Made by a program: the position numbers and the translations under genes. Source: an uncultured Anaerolineaceae bacterium (lineage in GTDB: Bacteria; Chloroflexota; Anaerolineae; Promineifilales; Promineifilaceae). Taken from it: a stretch of 25,557 nucleotides of DNA. Each line of letters starts with the position of its first letter. Positions within the stretch are counted from its first letter, which is position 1. Under the pieces are notes generated by a model. It searched no databases and had not been told where the DNA came from. It saw nothing but the letters and a program-made list of their open reading frames with translations. Of the stretch, positions 1 to 7,284 are shown piece by piece. The stretch lies in the NCBI GenBank assembly GCA_937967805.1, contig CALBTC010000329.1:1-25557 (forward strand), in the 5' to 3' direction.

Positions 1-171
1 TTGTGCAGCGATTGTCACCAAGTGTAAAGTGTATACCGGCTGGAGGGGTCAGCCTGATGGCTTCAGCGACGCACGGCCGTTCTAACGAAAAATATACCGT
101 TTTCACCAACAGATTGTGATAATATCCGTTGCGAAATTTTTGTATGTATCAACAGAGAGGATTTAAACAGT
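1..171. other. Region upstream of panD, no gene assigned
   Basis: No convincing gene is seen before panD. Frame 1 on the plus strand ends at a TAA at 25-27 after the residues LCSDCHQV, so the 3' end of an upstream gene could lie here, but nine codons cannot identify it. One copy of the dispersed palindrome ACGGCCGT is at 73-80. A possible extended -10 element (TGTGATAAT, 115-123) precedes panD by about 48 bases, without a clear -35 hexamer. Confidence 0.4.
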
Positions 172-513
172 ATGCGATGGATGTTACACGGCAAAATTCA
201 CAAAGCAACCGTCACGCAAGCGGACGTGAATTATGTTGGCAGTATTACGATAGACAGCGAATTAATCGACCTGGTGGGGTTTTACCCCGGCGAGAAGGTA
301 TTGGTGGTGAGCAACACCTCTGGTGCCCGGCTGGAAACGTATGTGATTGCCGGTGAGCCAGGCTCTGGCGACATTTTTATGAACGGTGCGGCGGCACACC
401 TGATCAAAAAAGGGGAAGAAATTATCATCATCGGCTTTGAGCTGGCAGATGGCCCCATCAAAGCCACCAATATTCTGGTGGATGAAAACAACAAGTTTGT
501 TAAATATCTTTGA
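172..513 (+). CDS. panD: Aspartate 1-decarboxylase
   Basis: Pyruvoyl-dependent enzyme that decarboxylates L-aspartate to beta-alanine, the amine half of pantothenate and so of coenzyme A; cytoplasmic. The 113-residue product has the family layout: an N-terminal KIHKATVTQADVNYVGS segment in which the Gly23-Ser24 bond is the known self-cleavage site that makes the pyruvoyl group on Ser24, GARLETY around residues 51-57, and the conserved NGAAAHL near residues 71-77. Its length is slightly below the about 126 residues of the E. coli enzyme, which is common. The ATG at 172 is preceded by AGAGG at a workable distance. The gene stands alone on the plus strand and converges on the methyltransferase gene. 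No other pantothenate gene is in the window. Confidence 0.96.
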   Translation: MRWMLHGKIHKATVTQADVNYVGSITIDSELIDLVGFYPGEKVLVVSNTSGARLETYVIAGEPGSGDIFMNGAAAHLIKKGEEIIIIGFELADGPIKATNILVDENNKFVKYL

Positions 514-557
514 ATGGGACTTCCTGAATGCTCTGTTTCAAAAGTGATTTGCTTTGT

Positions 558-583
558 GTCATGCCTGCAAAGGCAGGCATCCA
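558..583. repeat. Short palindromic repeat between convergent genes
   Basis: A perfect 8-bp stem, ATGCCTGC / GCAGGCAT (561-580), with loop AAAG and flanks GTC and CCA. The form GTCAT-hairpin-ATCCA is that of a REP-like intergenic hairpin family seen in many bacterial genomes (general knowledge, not searched). It lies 45 bases after panD and 6 bases before the stop of the opposing methyltransferase gene, so it may also act as a weak bidirectional terminator; there is no long T-run. Confidence 0.6.
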
Positions 584-588
584 TATTT

Positions 589-1218
589 CTATTCCCTTTT
601 CCTGAGAATACAGGATTGAAAGTGCAGCCCAGTTTCTCCTTCATCAAAGGCAATCGTTTGGAAAGAAACTAAATCGAATACGCTTGTTACCTGTTTCTGA
701 AGTTCTTCATCCGAATAAAAGGCAAAAAATCGCTTAGGCTCATAGGGGTCGTCTGGCCAAATGCCTTTATGCTGGTAGCCGCCGTAGACACCCAGATAGA
801 ACAATCCTGCCGGCTTGAGCACGGTATTGATTTCTGTCAGGGCAGTTTGGAACTGGGCGTGGGGCAGGTGCAGCAGGCAGTTCAGGGAATAGACGGCATC
901 AAAAGAGGCCGGGGCAAACTGCAAGCGCGTGACGTCCATTTCGTAAGCCGGCAACCCCTTTTTCCGGCATAGACTGACCATTTCCGGCGACAAATCTATG
1001 CACGTAGCAGCCAATCCCTGCTTCCGGAAGTAGAGGCTGTCCTGGCCGGAACCGGCACCGACTTCCAGCAAAGTGCGTTTTTGTTCCTGGTGCAGCAGGG
1101 AAAGAAAGTGAGCGCGAACCTCCAGTTTCCACGGTTGAATGGTTCGACTATCTCGCTCGTCAACCTTCTGGTCATAGGATTGGCGCAAGTTGCTTCTCAA
1201 TTCATCAAACATGGTCAC
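589..1218 (-). CDS. Class I SAM-dependent methyltransferase
   Basis: The 209-residue protein has a Rossmann-type methyltransferase fold. Motif I is LLEVGAGSGQDSLYF (Gly54, Gly56 and Gly58 bind SAM), the motif II acid is Asp75 in CIDLSPEM, and a later SFDAVYSLNCLLHLP segment (about 105-119) matches motif IV of the Methyltransf_11/25 group. The substrate cannot be told. The start is a GTG at 1216-1218, with AAAGGAG six to seven bases upstream; an ATG two codons inside is the alternative. It is the last gene of the minus-strand run, 115 bases after the kinase gene, and converges with panD. The fold is clear; the role is unknown. Confidence 0.88.
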   Translation of the reverse strand: MTMFDELRSNLRQSYDQKVDERDSRTIQPWKLEVRAHFLSLLHQEQKRTLLEVGAGSGQDSLYFRKQGLAATCIDLSPEMVSLCRKKGLPAYEMDVTRLQFAPASFDAVYSLNCLLHLPHAQFQTALTEINTVLKPAGLFYLGVYGGYQHKGIWPDDPYEPKRFFAFYSDEELQKQVTSVFDLVSFQTIAFDEGETGLHFQSCILRKRE

Positions 1219-1333
1219 TTACTGCTCCTTTGGGCCAGTTGTGTTTTAATAACTTGTTTCAGTAAAAAGTGATAAGTGAAAAGTAAAAAGTGAAAGATTT
1301 GCTGGATTGGATTTTTTTGACGCGCGCCAACAC

Positions 1334-1906
1334 TTAATCTTTGTTCACGTAGGTTCTTACCTTCTCCAAGACATCTTCATATTTGAGCGTTGAAAAATCT
1401 GTTGTATCAACTTCTATTACCTGTCCACCAAGCTCCATTAGCATTGGCAAATTCTTGTTCAATCCTTTCTGAAGTTTTTCCAAAACATCAAAATCGCCAT
1501 GTCCTGGATGGCGTTCCCCTGTTTCTGCCCGGTTCTTGAACCTTTGAAAAAGCAGTTCGCTGTGAGCATCACAAACAATTTGAATAATTTCCGCCCCGGT
1601 TTGCTTTTTTAGTGTTGTGAATCTCGATGTAGAAAGACTTGGCAGAAATGAATTGTCCATGATGATAGAATGACCGCTCTTTAACTGCAATTGTGCGAAA
1701 TGAAACATCAATTCTATACTGACGACAGTTAATTTCTGTGCCCAAGTTCGATCTTTCCAGCCCAATCCTTCAAATAGAACTTCGCGAATGCTATCTTTAC
1801 TAACAACAGGTAGCTTGAGTTCCTTTGATAACCAGTTTGCCAGGGTTGATTTCCCTGCTGCTGGCCTGCCGGTGACGATAATGATAAAAGCTGTTCTAAA
1901 ACTCAT
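1334..1906 (-). CDS. P-loop ATP-binding protein, AAA_33 kinase-like
   Basis: A 190-residue protein with a Walker A motif at residues 13-21 (GRPAAGKST), followed by VVSKDSIREVL, whose Lys37-Asp38 pair matches the substrate-side element of the AAA_33/zeta-toxin-like nucleoside and small-molecule kinase group. A basic stretch RFKNRAETGERHPGH (about 126-140) could be the lid. These proteins phosphorylate small molecules or nucleotides; the substrate cannot be read here. No antitoxin-like partner is adjacent, which argues against a zeta-type toxin. The ATG has no clear Shine-Dalgarno sequence. It follows the FAD oxidoreductase gene by 60 bases on the same strand. Confidence 0.78.
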   Translation of the reverse strand: MSFRTAFIIIVTGRPAAGKSTLANWLSKELKLPVVSKDSIREVLFEGLGWKDRTWAQKLTVVSIELMFHFAQLQLKSGHSIIMDNSFLPSLSTSRFTTLKKQTGAEIIQIVCDAHSELLFQRFKNRAETGERHPGHGDFDVLEKLQKGLNKNLPMLMELGGQVIEVDTTDFSTLKYEDVLEKVRTYVNKD

Positions 1907-1966
1907 AATAAAAATGTGCGTACCAGATTGCGCCAGTTACGCGTTTACTTCTCACTTTTCACTCAT

Positions 1967-3550
1967 TCACTTCTTGAGGTCCCCCAAAATCTGCGTGGCC
2001 GCCAGTTTGCCCGGCGCGCCCATGACGCAGCCGCCGGGGTGCGTGCCGGAGCCGCACTGGTAGTACCCTTTGATCGGCGTGCGGTACTGGTTCCAGCCGG
2101 GCGCGGGGCGGAAAAAGTACATCTGCGGCCCCATGAACTCCCCGGCGAAGATGTTGCCCTCGCTCAGGCCCACGGTGCGCTCGATGTCCAGCGGCGTCAC
2201 CACCTCACGGTGCAGCACCAGATCGCTGAAGTTGGGGAAGACCTCGGTGAGCGTTGCCTGCACCACGTCGCCCAAATTTTCTCGCTCGGTGTCCCAATCG
2301 CTGCCTTTGAGCTTGTACGGCGTGTACTGTACAAAGCAGGACATGATGTGTTTGCCGGGTGGGGCCATGTCAGGATCAATGGTGGATTGGATGCAGCAGT
2401 CGATGTACGGCCGTTTACTAAACCAGCCATACTTCGCATCATCAAACGCCCGCTCGATATAATCCACCGTCGGGCCGATGTTCATGAAGCCGCGGAAAAT
2501 ATCTTTGCGGTCGGGCAGCGTCGGGTATTCCGGCAGGCCGTCCAGGGCAAAGTTCACCTTGGACGATACGCCCTGGAATTTGAACTTCTCAATCGTCTCC
2601 ACCAGGTCGGTGGGCAAATCGCGCGGCTCGACAAGCTGCAAAAAGGTGCGGCGCGGGTCCAGCGCGCTTACGATGGTGTCGCCGTACAGCTCGTCGCCGT
2701 TTTGTAGCGCCACGCCAATCGCCGCGCCGTTTTTGGTGATGACTTCACTCACGCCGGCGTCCAGCCGGATTTCGCAGCCAAACGCCTGCGCGGCGCGAGC
2801 CACCGCCTGGGAAAAGCCACCGTTGCCCCCCTTGTGGAAGCCCCAATCCCCTATGCTGCCATCAAAATCGCCCAGCTTGTGGTACAGCAGCACCAGCCCC
2901 GATCCCTGTGAGCGCGGCCCGACCTTCGTGCCGATCAGCCCGCTGGAGCAGAAGGCCGCTTTGAGGACGTCGGTCTCGAAGTAGTCGTCCAGCAGGTCGG
3001 CGGCGCTGCCGGTGAGCAGCCGGGTGAGCATGTGCAGCACCTTGGGGCTTTGCCGCCCCAGGTGCGATCCCACGGCGGCTAAGCGGGCCAGCTCTTCCGG
3101 CTCGCTGCTAGTGATGTCCGGCGGAATGCTGTCTACCAGCGGCTTCACCGCCTGCACCACCTGCTTGATGTCGTGCCAGTAATCTTTGTACGCCTCGGCA
3201 TCTTTGGCCGAATGGCGGGCGATTTCGTGGTAATTTTGGTAGCTGTCCGGCCCCATCAGCAGATAGTCGCCGTTTTCACCAGGGGTGAAGGTGTTGGGCA
3301 TGGGCAGAACCATCAGGCCGTGCTTGACCAGCTCCAGTTCCTGGATGATGTCGGGCCGCAGCAGGCTCAGTGCGTAGGAGAAAGTGGTGAACTTAAAGCC
3401 GGGCTTCAGCTCTTCGGTGATGGCCGCTCCGCCGACAAGGTGGCGCTTCTCCAGCACCACCGTTTTCAAGCCAGCTTTGGCTAGGTACGCGCCGTTTACC
3501 AGCCCGTTGTGGCCGCCTCCGATTACAATTGCGTCGTATTTTTCAGACAT
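1967..3550 (-). CDS. FAD-dependent oxidoreductase, phytoene desaturase/PYROXD2-like
   Basis: A 527-residue flavoprotein of the phytoene-desaturase-related amine oxidase superfamily. The N-terminal dinucleotide-binding motif is VIGGGHNGLVNGAYL (Gly11, Gly13, Gly16) with Glu34 ending the second strand (VVLEKR), followed by VGGAA. The C-terminal GSGTHPGGCVMGAPG segment (about 499-513) is the FAD-binding signature of the family and is closest to PYROXD2/COG1233-type proteins rather than true carotenoid desaturases. No carotenoid genes are nearby. AGGTG precedes the ATG at 3548-3550. Its upstream neighbour is a GcvT-like protein, so a role in oxidising an N-methyl or other amine substrate is possible but is inference. 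Confidence 0.88.
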   Translation of the reverse strand: MSEKYDAIVIGGGHNGLVNGAYLAKAGLKTVVLEKRHLVGGAAITEELKPGFKFTTFSYALSLLRPDIIQELELVKHGLMVLPMPNTFTPGENGDYLLMGPDSYQNYHEIARHSAKDAEAYKDYWHDIKQVVQAVKPLVDSIPPDITSSEPEELARLAAVGSHLGRQSPKVLHMLTRLLTGSAADLLDDYFETDVLKAAFCSSGLIGTKVGPRSQGSGLVLLYHKLGDFDGSIGDWGFHKGGNGGFSQAVARAAQAFGCEIRLDAGVSEVITKNGAAIGVALQNGDELYGDTIVSALDPRRTFLQLVEPRDLPTDLVETIEKFKFQGVSSKVNFALDGLPEYPTLPDRKDIFRGFMNIGPTVDYIERAFDDAKYGWFSKRPYIDCCIQSTIDPDMAPPGKHIMSCFVQYTPYKLKGSDWDTERENLGDVVQATLTEVFPNFSDLVLHREVVTPLDIERTVGLSEGNIFAGEFMGPQMYFFRPAPGWNQYRTPIKGYYQCGSGTHPGGCVMGAPGKLAATQILGDLKK

Positions 3551-3597
3551 GTTTCACCTTTATAGAGGTTAGTGGTTGGTTGTTAGTTTGCTGATCC

Positions 3598-3665
3598 GCC
3601 CGGCCACAAATGGACCGGGCTATCTATGAAAGCCTCTCCGAGGCTGTTTCAGCCCCGATGGGGCT
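3598..3665. repeat. Three tandem hairpins in an intergenic gap
   Basis: Three stem-loops follow one another between the GcvT-like and oxidoreductase genes: 3598-3620 (GCCCGG...CCGGGC with a bulged A), 3631-3645 (AGCCTC/GAGGCT, loop TCC) and 3651-3665 (AGCCCC/GGGGCT, loop GAT). None is followed by a clear T-run. The regular build suggests a dispersed repeat of the REP/MITE type or a structured RNA that sets expression or stability of the downstream oxidoreductase message. The rest of the 205-base gap also has direct repeats of ACCGATTAC (about 3728-3756). Confidence 0.6.
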
Positions 3666-3755
3666 TGCACAACTAGCCGGGGGCTCAGCCACCTGCGGAT
3701 GGTCACCCTCGTCGATACAGGCGAACAAACCGATTACCGATAACCGCCCTACCGA

Positions 3756-4958
3756 TTACTGCTTCTTGTGCGGCGGATCGTAAAACGGCAGCCGCACCAC
3801 ATTGACCCGGACGTATTGGGGCTTGTGTAGAATCATCAGCTCAAGGTACGCTTCGCTGCCCGGTTTGCTGAGATGCGGCGGCAGCTTGCCGATGGCGATG
3901 TGCCGCTTGAGCAGCGAGGAGTACATCAGGCTGGTGGCGTAGCCCAGATAATTGCGCTCCGCGTCGTAGAGGGAGTGGGCTTCTTCGATGGGCGTAGTGA
4001 TTTTGGGCGGGATGAGGCCGAGCTCTTCGTACGTTTGGTCATAATGCTGCCAGTCGAGCATGAGGCCGACCGTTTTCCAGCGGGAGGTTTTGTTGGCGAT
4101 TTCATTTTCTATAGCCTGGCGACCGATGAACGGCCGTTCATCCTCATCGGCCAACTTGCGAAACATCCAGTCAAAGCCCAGCTCCAGCGGCGTTTCCCGC
4201 TGCCCATCTACCCAAGCGTGTCGCGCCGAGGCAAAATCCACGTCCAGCAGCAGCAGCCCCGCCTCGATGCGCGCCATCTTTAGCGCCATCAGACCCATCG
4301 GCGTGATGTTGTAGCCCGCGCCGGCTGCCATCAGCGCATCCCAGACGGCGAGCGCATCGTCGGACTTGATCCACAGCTCATAGCCCAGATCGCCAGTGTA
4401 GCCCGTGCGGGAGAGGATGACCGGTTTCTTGGCGATTTTGGTTTGGCTGACGTGGAAGTAGGGTAGGTCGGCCGCCGTTTTGGTGAGCTGCGCCAGCACA
4501 GTGCGGGAGTGCGGCCCCTGTACCGCAAGAATGCCATACTCCTTCGAAATGTCGCTAATTTCCACGCGGCGACGGCCGATTAAGTTAGCAAAATAGAGCA
4601 GATTCGGCTCGGCGGCGGTGAGCAGGAACTCGTCGTCGCTCAGCCGCAGCACCACGCCATCCTCCAGCATGTAGCCGTCACTGTCGCACCAGATAGTGTA
4701 TTGCGCCTGTCCCGGCCGGCAGGTGCGGATGTCCCGCGCCAGCACGCCGGTCAGAAAGTGTTCAGTGTCCGGCCCCTGGATGCGGTATTTAAACAGCGGT
4801 GAGGTGTCAAACACGGCCACGCCGCTGCGAATGGCGAAATATTCAAACAAGGTCGAAAATTGATAATTTTGCGCCGCTGCGTAGCCGGCCCAATGCTTCC
4901 ACAGCATCGTTTCGCTTAGCGGGGCGAGGCGAGGATAGAAGGGGGTTGTTTTGACCAT
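3756..4958 (-). CDS. GcvT-like aminomethyltransferase (folate-binding)
   Basis: A 400-residue protein of the glycine cleavage T/DmdA/dimethylglycine-oxidase C-terminal family, which moves a one-carbon unit from a substrate amine or sulfonium to tetrahydrofolate. The N-terminal GcvT domain shows GVAVFDTSPLFKYRIQGPD (about 46-64), MLEDGVVLRLSDDEFLL (97-113), YGILAVQGPHSR (141-152) and SRTGYTGDLGYELW (about 180-193); the C-terminal beta-barrel is about residues 295-390. No gcvH, gcvP or lpd is in the window, so a dedicated glycine cleavage system is not supported. AGGAAA precedes the ATG at 4956-4958. The GNAT gene ends only 8 bases upstream, so the two are probably co-translated. The substrate is unknown. 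Confidence 0.85.
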   Translation of the reverse strand: MVKTTPFYPRLAPLSETMLWKHWAGYAAAQNYQFSTLFEYFAIRSGVAVFDTSPLFKYRIQGPDTEHFLTGVLARDIRTCRPGQAQYTIWCDSDGYMLEDGVVLRLSDDEFLLTAAEPNLLYFANLIGRRRVEISDISKEYGILAVQGPHSRTVLAQLTKTAADLPYFHVSQTKIAKKPVILSRTGYTGDLGYELWIKSDDALAVWDALMAAGAGYNITPMGLMALKMARIEAGLLLLDVDFASARHAWVDGQRETPLELGFDWMFRKLADEDERPFIGRQAIENEIANKTSRWKTVGLMLDWQHYDQTYEELGLIPPKITTPIEEAHSLYDAERNYLGYATSLMYSSLLKRHIAIGKLPPHLSKPGSEAYLELMILHKPQYVRVNVVRLPFYDPPHKKQ

Positions 4959-4966
4959 GTGTTTTC

Positions 4967-5659
4967 CTAATTATTGGGTTGAGGGATTGACCTGATAGAA
5001 CGCATTGCCTGTTGATAGTATATGCTTGTCGGGGATACGCCATAGCCGGTTAATAAAATGAAATCAACCAAAGCGCGAATCCTGGCAGAAGAGATAGTCG
5101 GTTCATCTTGCAAAGGATAATACATCAAATGATAGGTAACGTCTGGGAATCCTTCTGATGATGCCGGAGTTAGCAAGTCAACGTTTGGAATCAATATGCT
5201 TCCATTTTTTTCGTAAAAGCGGATGCGTTGTTCGGAGAGCTGGCGTGTGTGAGGGTCTGGTGCGTCAGACGGCCGTTCCACCTCCCAGCATACGCCTACC
5301 GGTGGCTCTAAAGCCTCCTGGCGTATTTTTTCTAGCGTGCCGGCAAACATCCATCTGCCAATTCTCTGGTTGCGATAATTTGTAGCGGTTGCCAAATACC
5401 ACAAATATCCCAAACGATGTTGGTGATAATAGGTGTATATGGAGAGTCCCAGCACTTGTTCTTGGGCAACGCTCAGCCAAAAACGGAAAAAGCTCTCATT
5501 GTCTAAGGGAGTATTTGCAGATTGTTGAATCAATGGCACTAATTTTTCCACCGGGTCTCTATCACTTACGGGGAAAGAGGCTTCATAAATGGCGAAAGCC
5601 TGTTTAGCCAGGGGGGTAGTTGTGTCTTTTAACTGAATGAAAGAAGTTGGTTGTGTCAT
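4967..5659 (-). CDS. GNAT-family N-acetyltransferase-like protein
   Basis: With the ATG at 5657-5659 the product is 230 residues. The central part fits a GNAT fold: GYLWYLATATNYRNQRIGRWMFAGTL, in which NYRNQRIGRWM matches the acetyl-CoA pyrophosphate-binding motif A (Q/R-x-x-G-x-G/A, here with R-x-Q-R-I-G-R), followed by the strand-helix containing IRFYEKNGSI. The acceptor is unknown. A longer frame opens at 5695 but has no ribosome binding site and would overlap the upstream gene, whereas the chosen ATG follows a purine-rich GAAGAG. It lies 19 bases after the hypothetical gene and 8 bases before the GcvT-like gene, so these three form a tight operon. Confidence 0.75.
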   Translation of the reverse strand: MTQPTSFIQLKDTTTPLAKQAFAIYEASFPVSDRDPVEKLVPLIQQSANTPLDNESFFRFWLSVAQEQVLGLSIYTYYHQHRLGYLWYLATATNYRNQRIGRWMFAGTLEKIRQEALEPPVGVCWEVERPSDAPDPHTRQLSEQRIRFYEKNGSILIPNVDLLTPASSEGFPDVTYHLMYYPLQDEPTISSARIRALVDFILLTGYGVSPTSIYYQQAMRSIRSIPQPNN

Positions 5660-5678
5660 ACACTTCTCTTCACAAATT

Positions 5679-6224
5679 TCATAATTTTGTCTCATTCTTT
5701 ATTTGGACTTTTGTTTGCTCATTAACTTTAGTTTCTAGCATTACCTGGTCCATATATTGGAGAAAATTAACATCAAATTGTGTTCCCAATATTTTCCAGG
5801 CAAGCCGAAAATTGTCTCTAACTGCATACTCTCTGATGTATTCATCCCATCCCATCCACTGCTCTTTTTTTATTGCCGTCGATTGATCTCTATACATTAG
5901 AAAGGAACGTTCGAAGATAGATATCAATATTGTAAAGAGGATTAATTCTTGCTTATTAACGAAGTGGTTTTTCTTGGATAGGAGTTGGTCGATCTCTGAC
6001 TTCGCATAATCGTACACGTCAAGATCGGGGTATTCCAAACACAGTTTCAGATAATCAATATATTTTTCATCGAGTGCGTCATACGTGCCATACTCTCTGT
6101 CTAAACGTTCTCTGCGTTTTTCGTTGGCGAAAAGCCAGATGGCAATAGGGACACCCAACAGAGTGGCAATATTTGCTAATATCTCAAAGACAAGTCTAAT
6201 TGTTTCCAATGTTGCGTTATTCAT
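5679..6224 (-). CDS. Hypothetical protein with one N-terminal membrane segment
   Basis: A 181-residue protein I do not recognise. Residues about 10-31 (FEILANIATLLGVPIAIWLFA) form a membrane segment, followed by a basic turn (NEKRRERLDREYG) that would place the rest in the cytoplasm. The remainder is acidic and helical, with motifs DEKYIDYLKLCLEYPDLDVYDY and a WDEYIREYAVRDNFRLAW segment near 125-145 that looks like a conserved family signature of small membrane-anchored proteins. It leads the operon with the GNAT and GcvT-like genes. Its A+T content is visibly higher than that of its neighbours, as is the GNAT gene's, which hints at a different origin. Confidence 0.65.
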   Translation of the reverse strand: MNNATLETIRLVFEILANIATLLGVPIAIWLFANEKRRERLDREYGTYDALDEKYIDYLKLCLEYPDLDVYDYAKSEIDQLLSKKNHFVNKQELILFTILISIFERSFLMYRDQSTAIKKEQWMGWDEYIREYAVRDNFRLAWKILGTQFDVNFLQYMDQVMLETKVNEQTKVQIKNETKL

Positions 6225-6417
6225 TTATTATTCGTCCTAATAGTGAAGCCAGTTTCGCAAGGTTTAAGCAGTGGTCCTCCATAATTTCACGACGGCAGTG
6301 AATTCGCCAGGCATTTACAGAAAATAGTTGCCCCCCTGGGAGTTGGCCAAAAGCTTGCGCTTTTTCTGCCAACGGGGATGGAGTATGAGAAACTTGAATA
6401 TTTGATCCATTTGATGA
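6217..6417 (-). pseudogene. Possible gene remnant or small upstream ORF
   Basis: An open minus-strand frame runs from 6417 to a TAA at 6217-6219, overlapping the start of the 181-residue gene by 8 bases. It reads in part LAEKAQAFGQLPGGQLFSV and NAWRIHCRREIMEDHCL, a composition that looks protein-like, but the only ATG in it (6280-6282) leaves just 21 codons. It may be the decayed end of a gene, a short translationally coupled leader ORF, or chance. The rest of 6225-6496 holds nothing else I can name apart from the promoter at its right end. Confidence 0.25.
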
Positions 6418-6457
6418 TCATTGCAGATGATCCGTGATTCTATTGTGGATTTTGGTC

Positions 6458-6488
6458 CTGTCAACAAATCCTGTAACTTTGGTATAAT
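6458..6488 (+). promoter_or_regulatory. Promoter with extended -10, leaderless start
   Basis: TATAAT at 6483-6488 is preceded by TGG, giving an extended -10 (TGnTATAAT). A weak -35, CTGTCA, is at 6458-6463 with 19-base spacing. The ATG of the next gene begins only 8 bases after the -10, so transcription would start at or within a base or two of the ATG and the mRNA would be leaderless. No Shine-Dalgarno sequence is present, in line with that. Confidence 0.65.
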
Positions 6489-6496
6489 CCTGACTT

Positions 6497-6991
6497 ATGA
6501 AGGCTGGCAGCAAATACCACCCGCTTTTTTTACATTTGCAACAGGCTGCGGGGGAACCTGTTACGTTGACTTTTGCCCAAATCGAAGCGCTGTTGGGCAC
6601 ATCACTGCCAGGCAGCGCACGCAGGCTGGAGGGTTGGTGGAGCAATCGCAGCCGAGGTGCCGTGCAGGCTGCGGCTTGGATGGGGGCGGGTTATCATGTG
6701 GTGGCGGTTGATTTAAATGAAGAAACCGTTCGTTTTGAGAAGCCGACTTTAACCTACACCGTGGAAAAATCGGGGGATACCGTGCTGTGGAACAGCGGCA
6801 TGATCAAGGCGCTCCGACAGCATATGAGTATGTCCCAAGGTGAGCTGGCCGATGAGCTGGGGGTACGCCAGCAAACGGTGAGCGAATGGGAAACGGGAGC
6901 CTATACGCCGAGCCGGGCTACCTCTAAACATTTAGGATTGGTGGCGGAGCGGGCAGGTTTTGCTTATGAAGTGGGGGAAGAACAGCTGTAA
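6497..6991 (+). CDS. DUF7662-like domain fused to XRE-type HTH regulator
   Basis: A 164-residue two-domain protein. Residues 1-80 (KYHPLFLHL, ITL/F-type strand, ALLGTSLPGSAR, WWSN, QAAAWMGAGYHVVAVDL) match the pattern I know as the DUF7662 type, a small domain of unknown function often found on its own. Residues about 100-155 form a Cro/CI-like helix-turn-helix: ALRQHMSMSQGELADELGVRQQTVSEWETG, where the recognition helix is RQQTVSEWE. It is therefore probably a DNA-binding regulator whose N-terminal domain senses or binds something unknown. It has its own promoter and is transcribed away from the minus-strand operon, so autoregulation or control of neighbours is possible but not shown. Confidence 0.8.
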   Translation: MKAGSKYHPLFLHLQQAAGEPVTLTFAQIEALLGTSLPGSARRLEGWWSNRSRGAVQAAAWMGAGYHVVAVDLNEETVRFEKPTLTYTVEKSGDTVLWNSGMIKALRQHMSMSQGELADELGVRQQTVSEWETGAYTPSRATSKHLGLVAERAGFAYEVGEEQL

Positions 6992-7011
6992 AATCCATTT
7001 CAAATTACCTA

Positions 7012-7040
7012 TTGACAAAATAAACGATACCGTGTAGAAT
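7012..7040 (+). promoter_or_regulatory. Sigma-70-type promoter
   Basis: TTGACA (7012-7017) and TAGAAT (7035-7040) are separated by exactly 17 bases. This is the best match to a housekeeping promoter in the window. Transcription would start near 7047 and give a leader of about 240 bases before the 61-residue ORF at 7285. Confidence 0.75.
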
Positions 7041-7284
7041 GTCGTTATTGGTGCGGTAACGGCCGTGCCACACAGTCAAAATTCCAACCACACAGTTGTA
7101 ACCACAGAACCCAAAGTTGGCGGCGAACCTTGCCGGATAGTTCTGGCTGCTTGTGGACCTGCGGAGGAGGGCTATTTGCTCAGGTCCTTGTGGCAGTGGG
7201 GTTTGCTCACCTTGACGCTGCCGGAGGGATACGGCCGTTACCAAACCATACCTTATCTATTCTAGATTACAAAGGAAGTGCCAG
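7041..7284 (+). other. Long leader, possible small ORF inside
   Basis: A stretch of about 240 bases between a strong promoter and a small gene. It contains two copies of ACGGCCGT (7059-7066 and 7231-7238) and a direct repeat of CCACACAGT about 20 bases apart (from about 7068). A GTG-started frame, 7065-7265, would encode 66 residues beginning MPHSQNSNHTVV, but it has no ribosome binding site, no recognisable motif and an overlapping open frame on the other strand, so I do not call it a gene. The stretch could be an untranslated regulatory leader. Confidence 0.35.

Noticed and set aside
1..27. Possible C-terminus of a cytochrome c (CSDCH, a CxxCH heme motif) at the window start
   Set aside because: Only eight residues are present and other frames are also open there; a chance motif cannot be excluded.
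1334..1906. Zeta-type toxin of a toxin-antitoxin pair
   Set aside because: No small antitoxin-like gene is adjacent; the protein fits a general AAA_33 kinase equally well.
1916..2707. 263-codon plus-strand frame opposite the FAD oxidoreductase
   Set aside because: Antisense shadow with Arg/Val/Ala-rich low complexity; the minus-strand frame has full family motifs.
1967..3550. Carotenoid phytoene desaturase (crtI)
   Set aside because: The C-terminal signature is closer to the PYROXD2/COG1233 group and there are no other carotenoid genes in the window.
3756..4958. Glycine cleavage T protein (gcvT) proper
   Set aside because: No gcvH, gcvP or lpd nearby, and the adjacent genes are a GNAT protein and a flavoprotein; the gene symbol is left empty.
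7065..7265. GTG-started 66-codon frame before the 61-residue gene
   Set aside because: No Shine-Dalgarno sequence, no recognisable domain, and an equally open frame on the other strand; kept only as a possibility in the leader entry.
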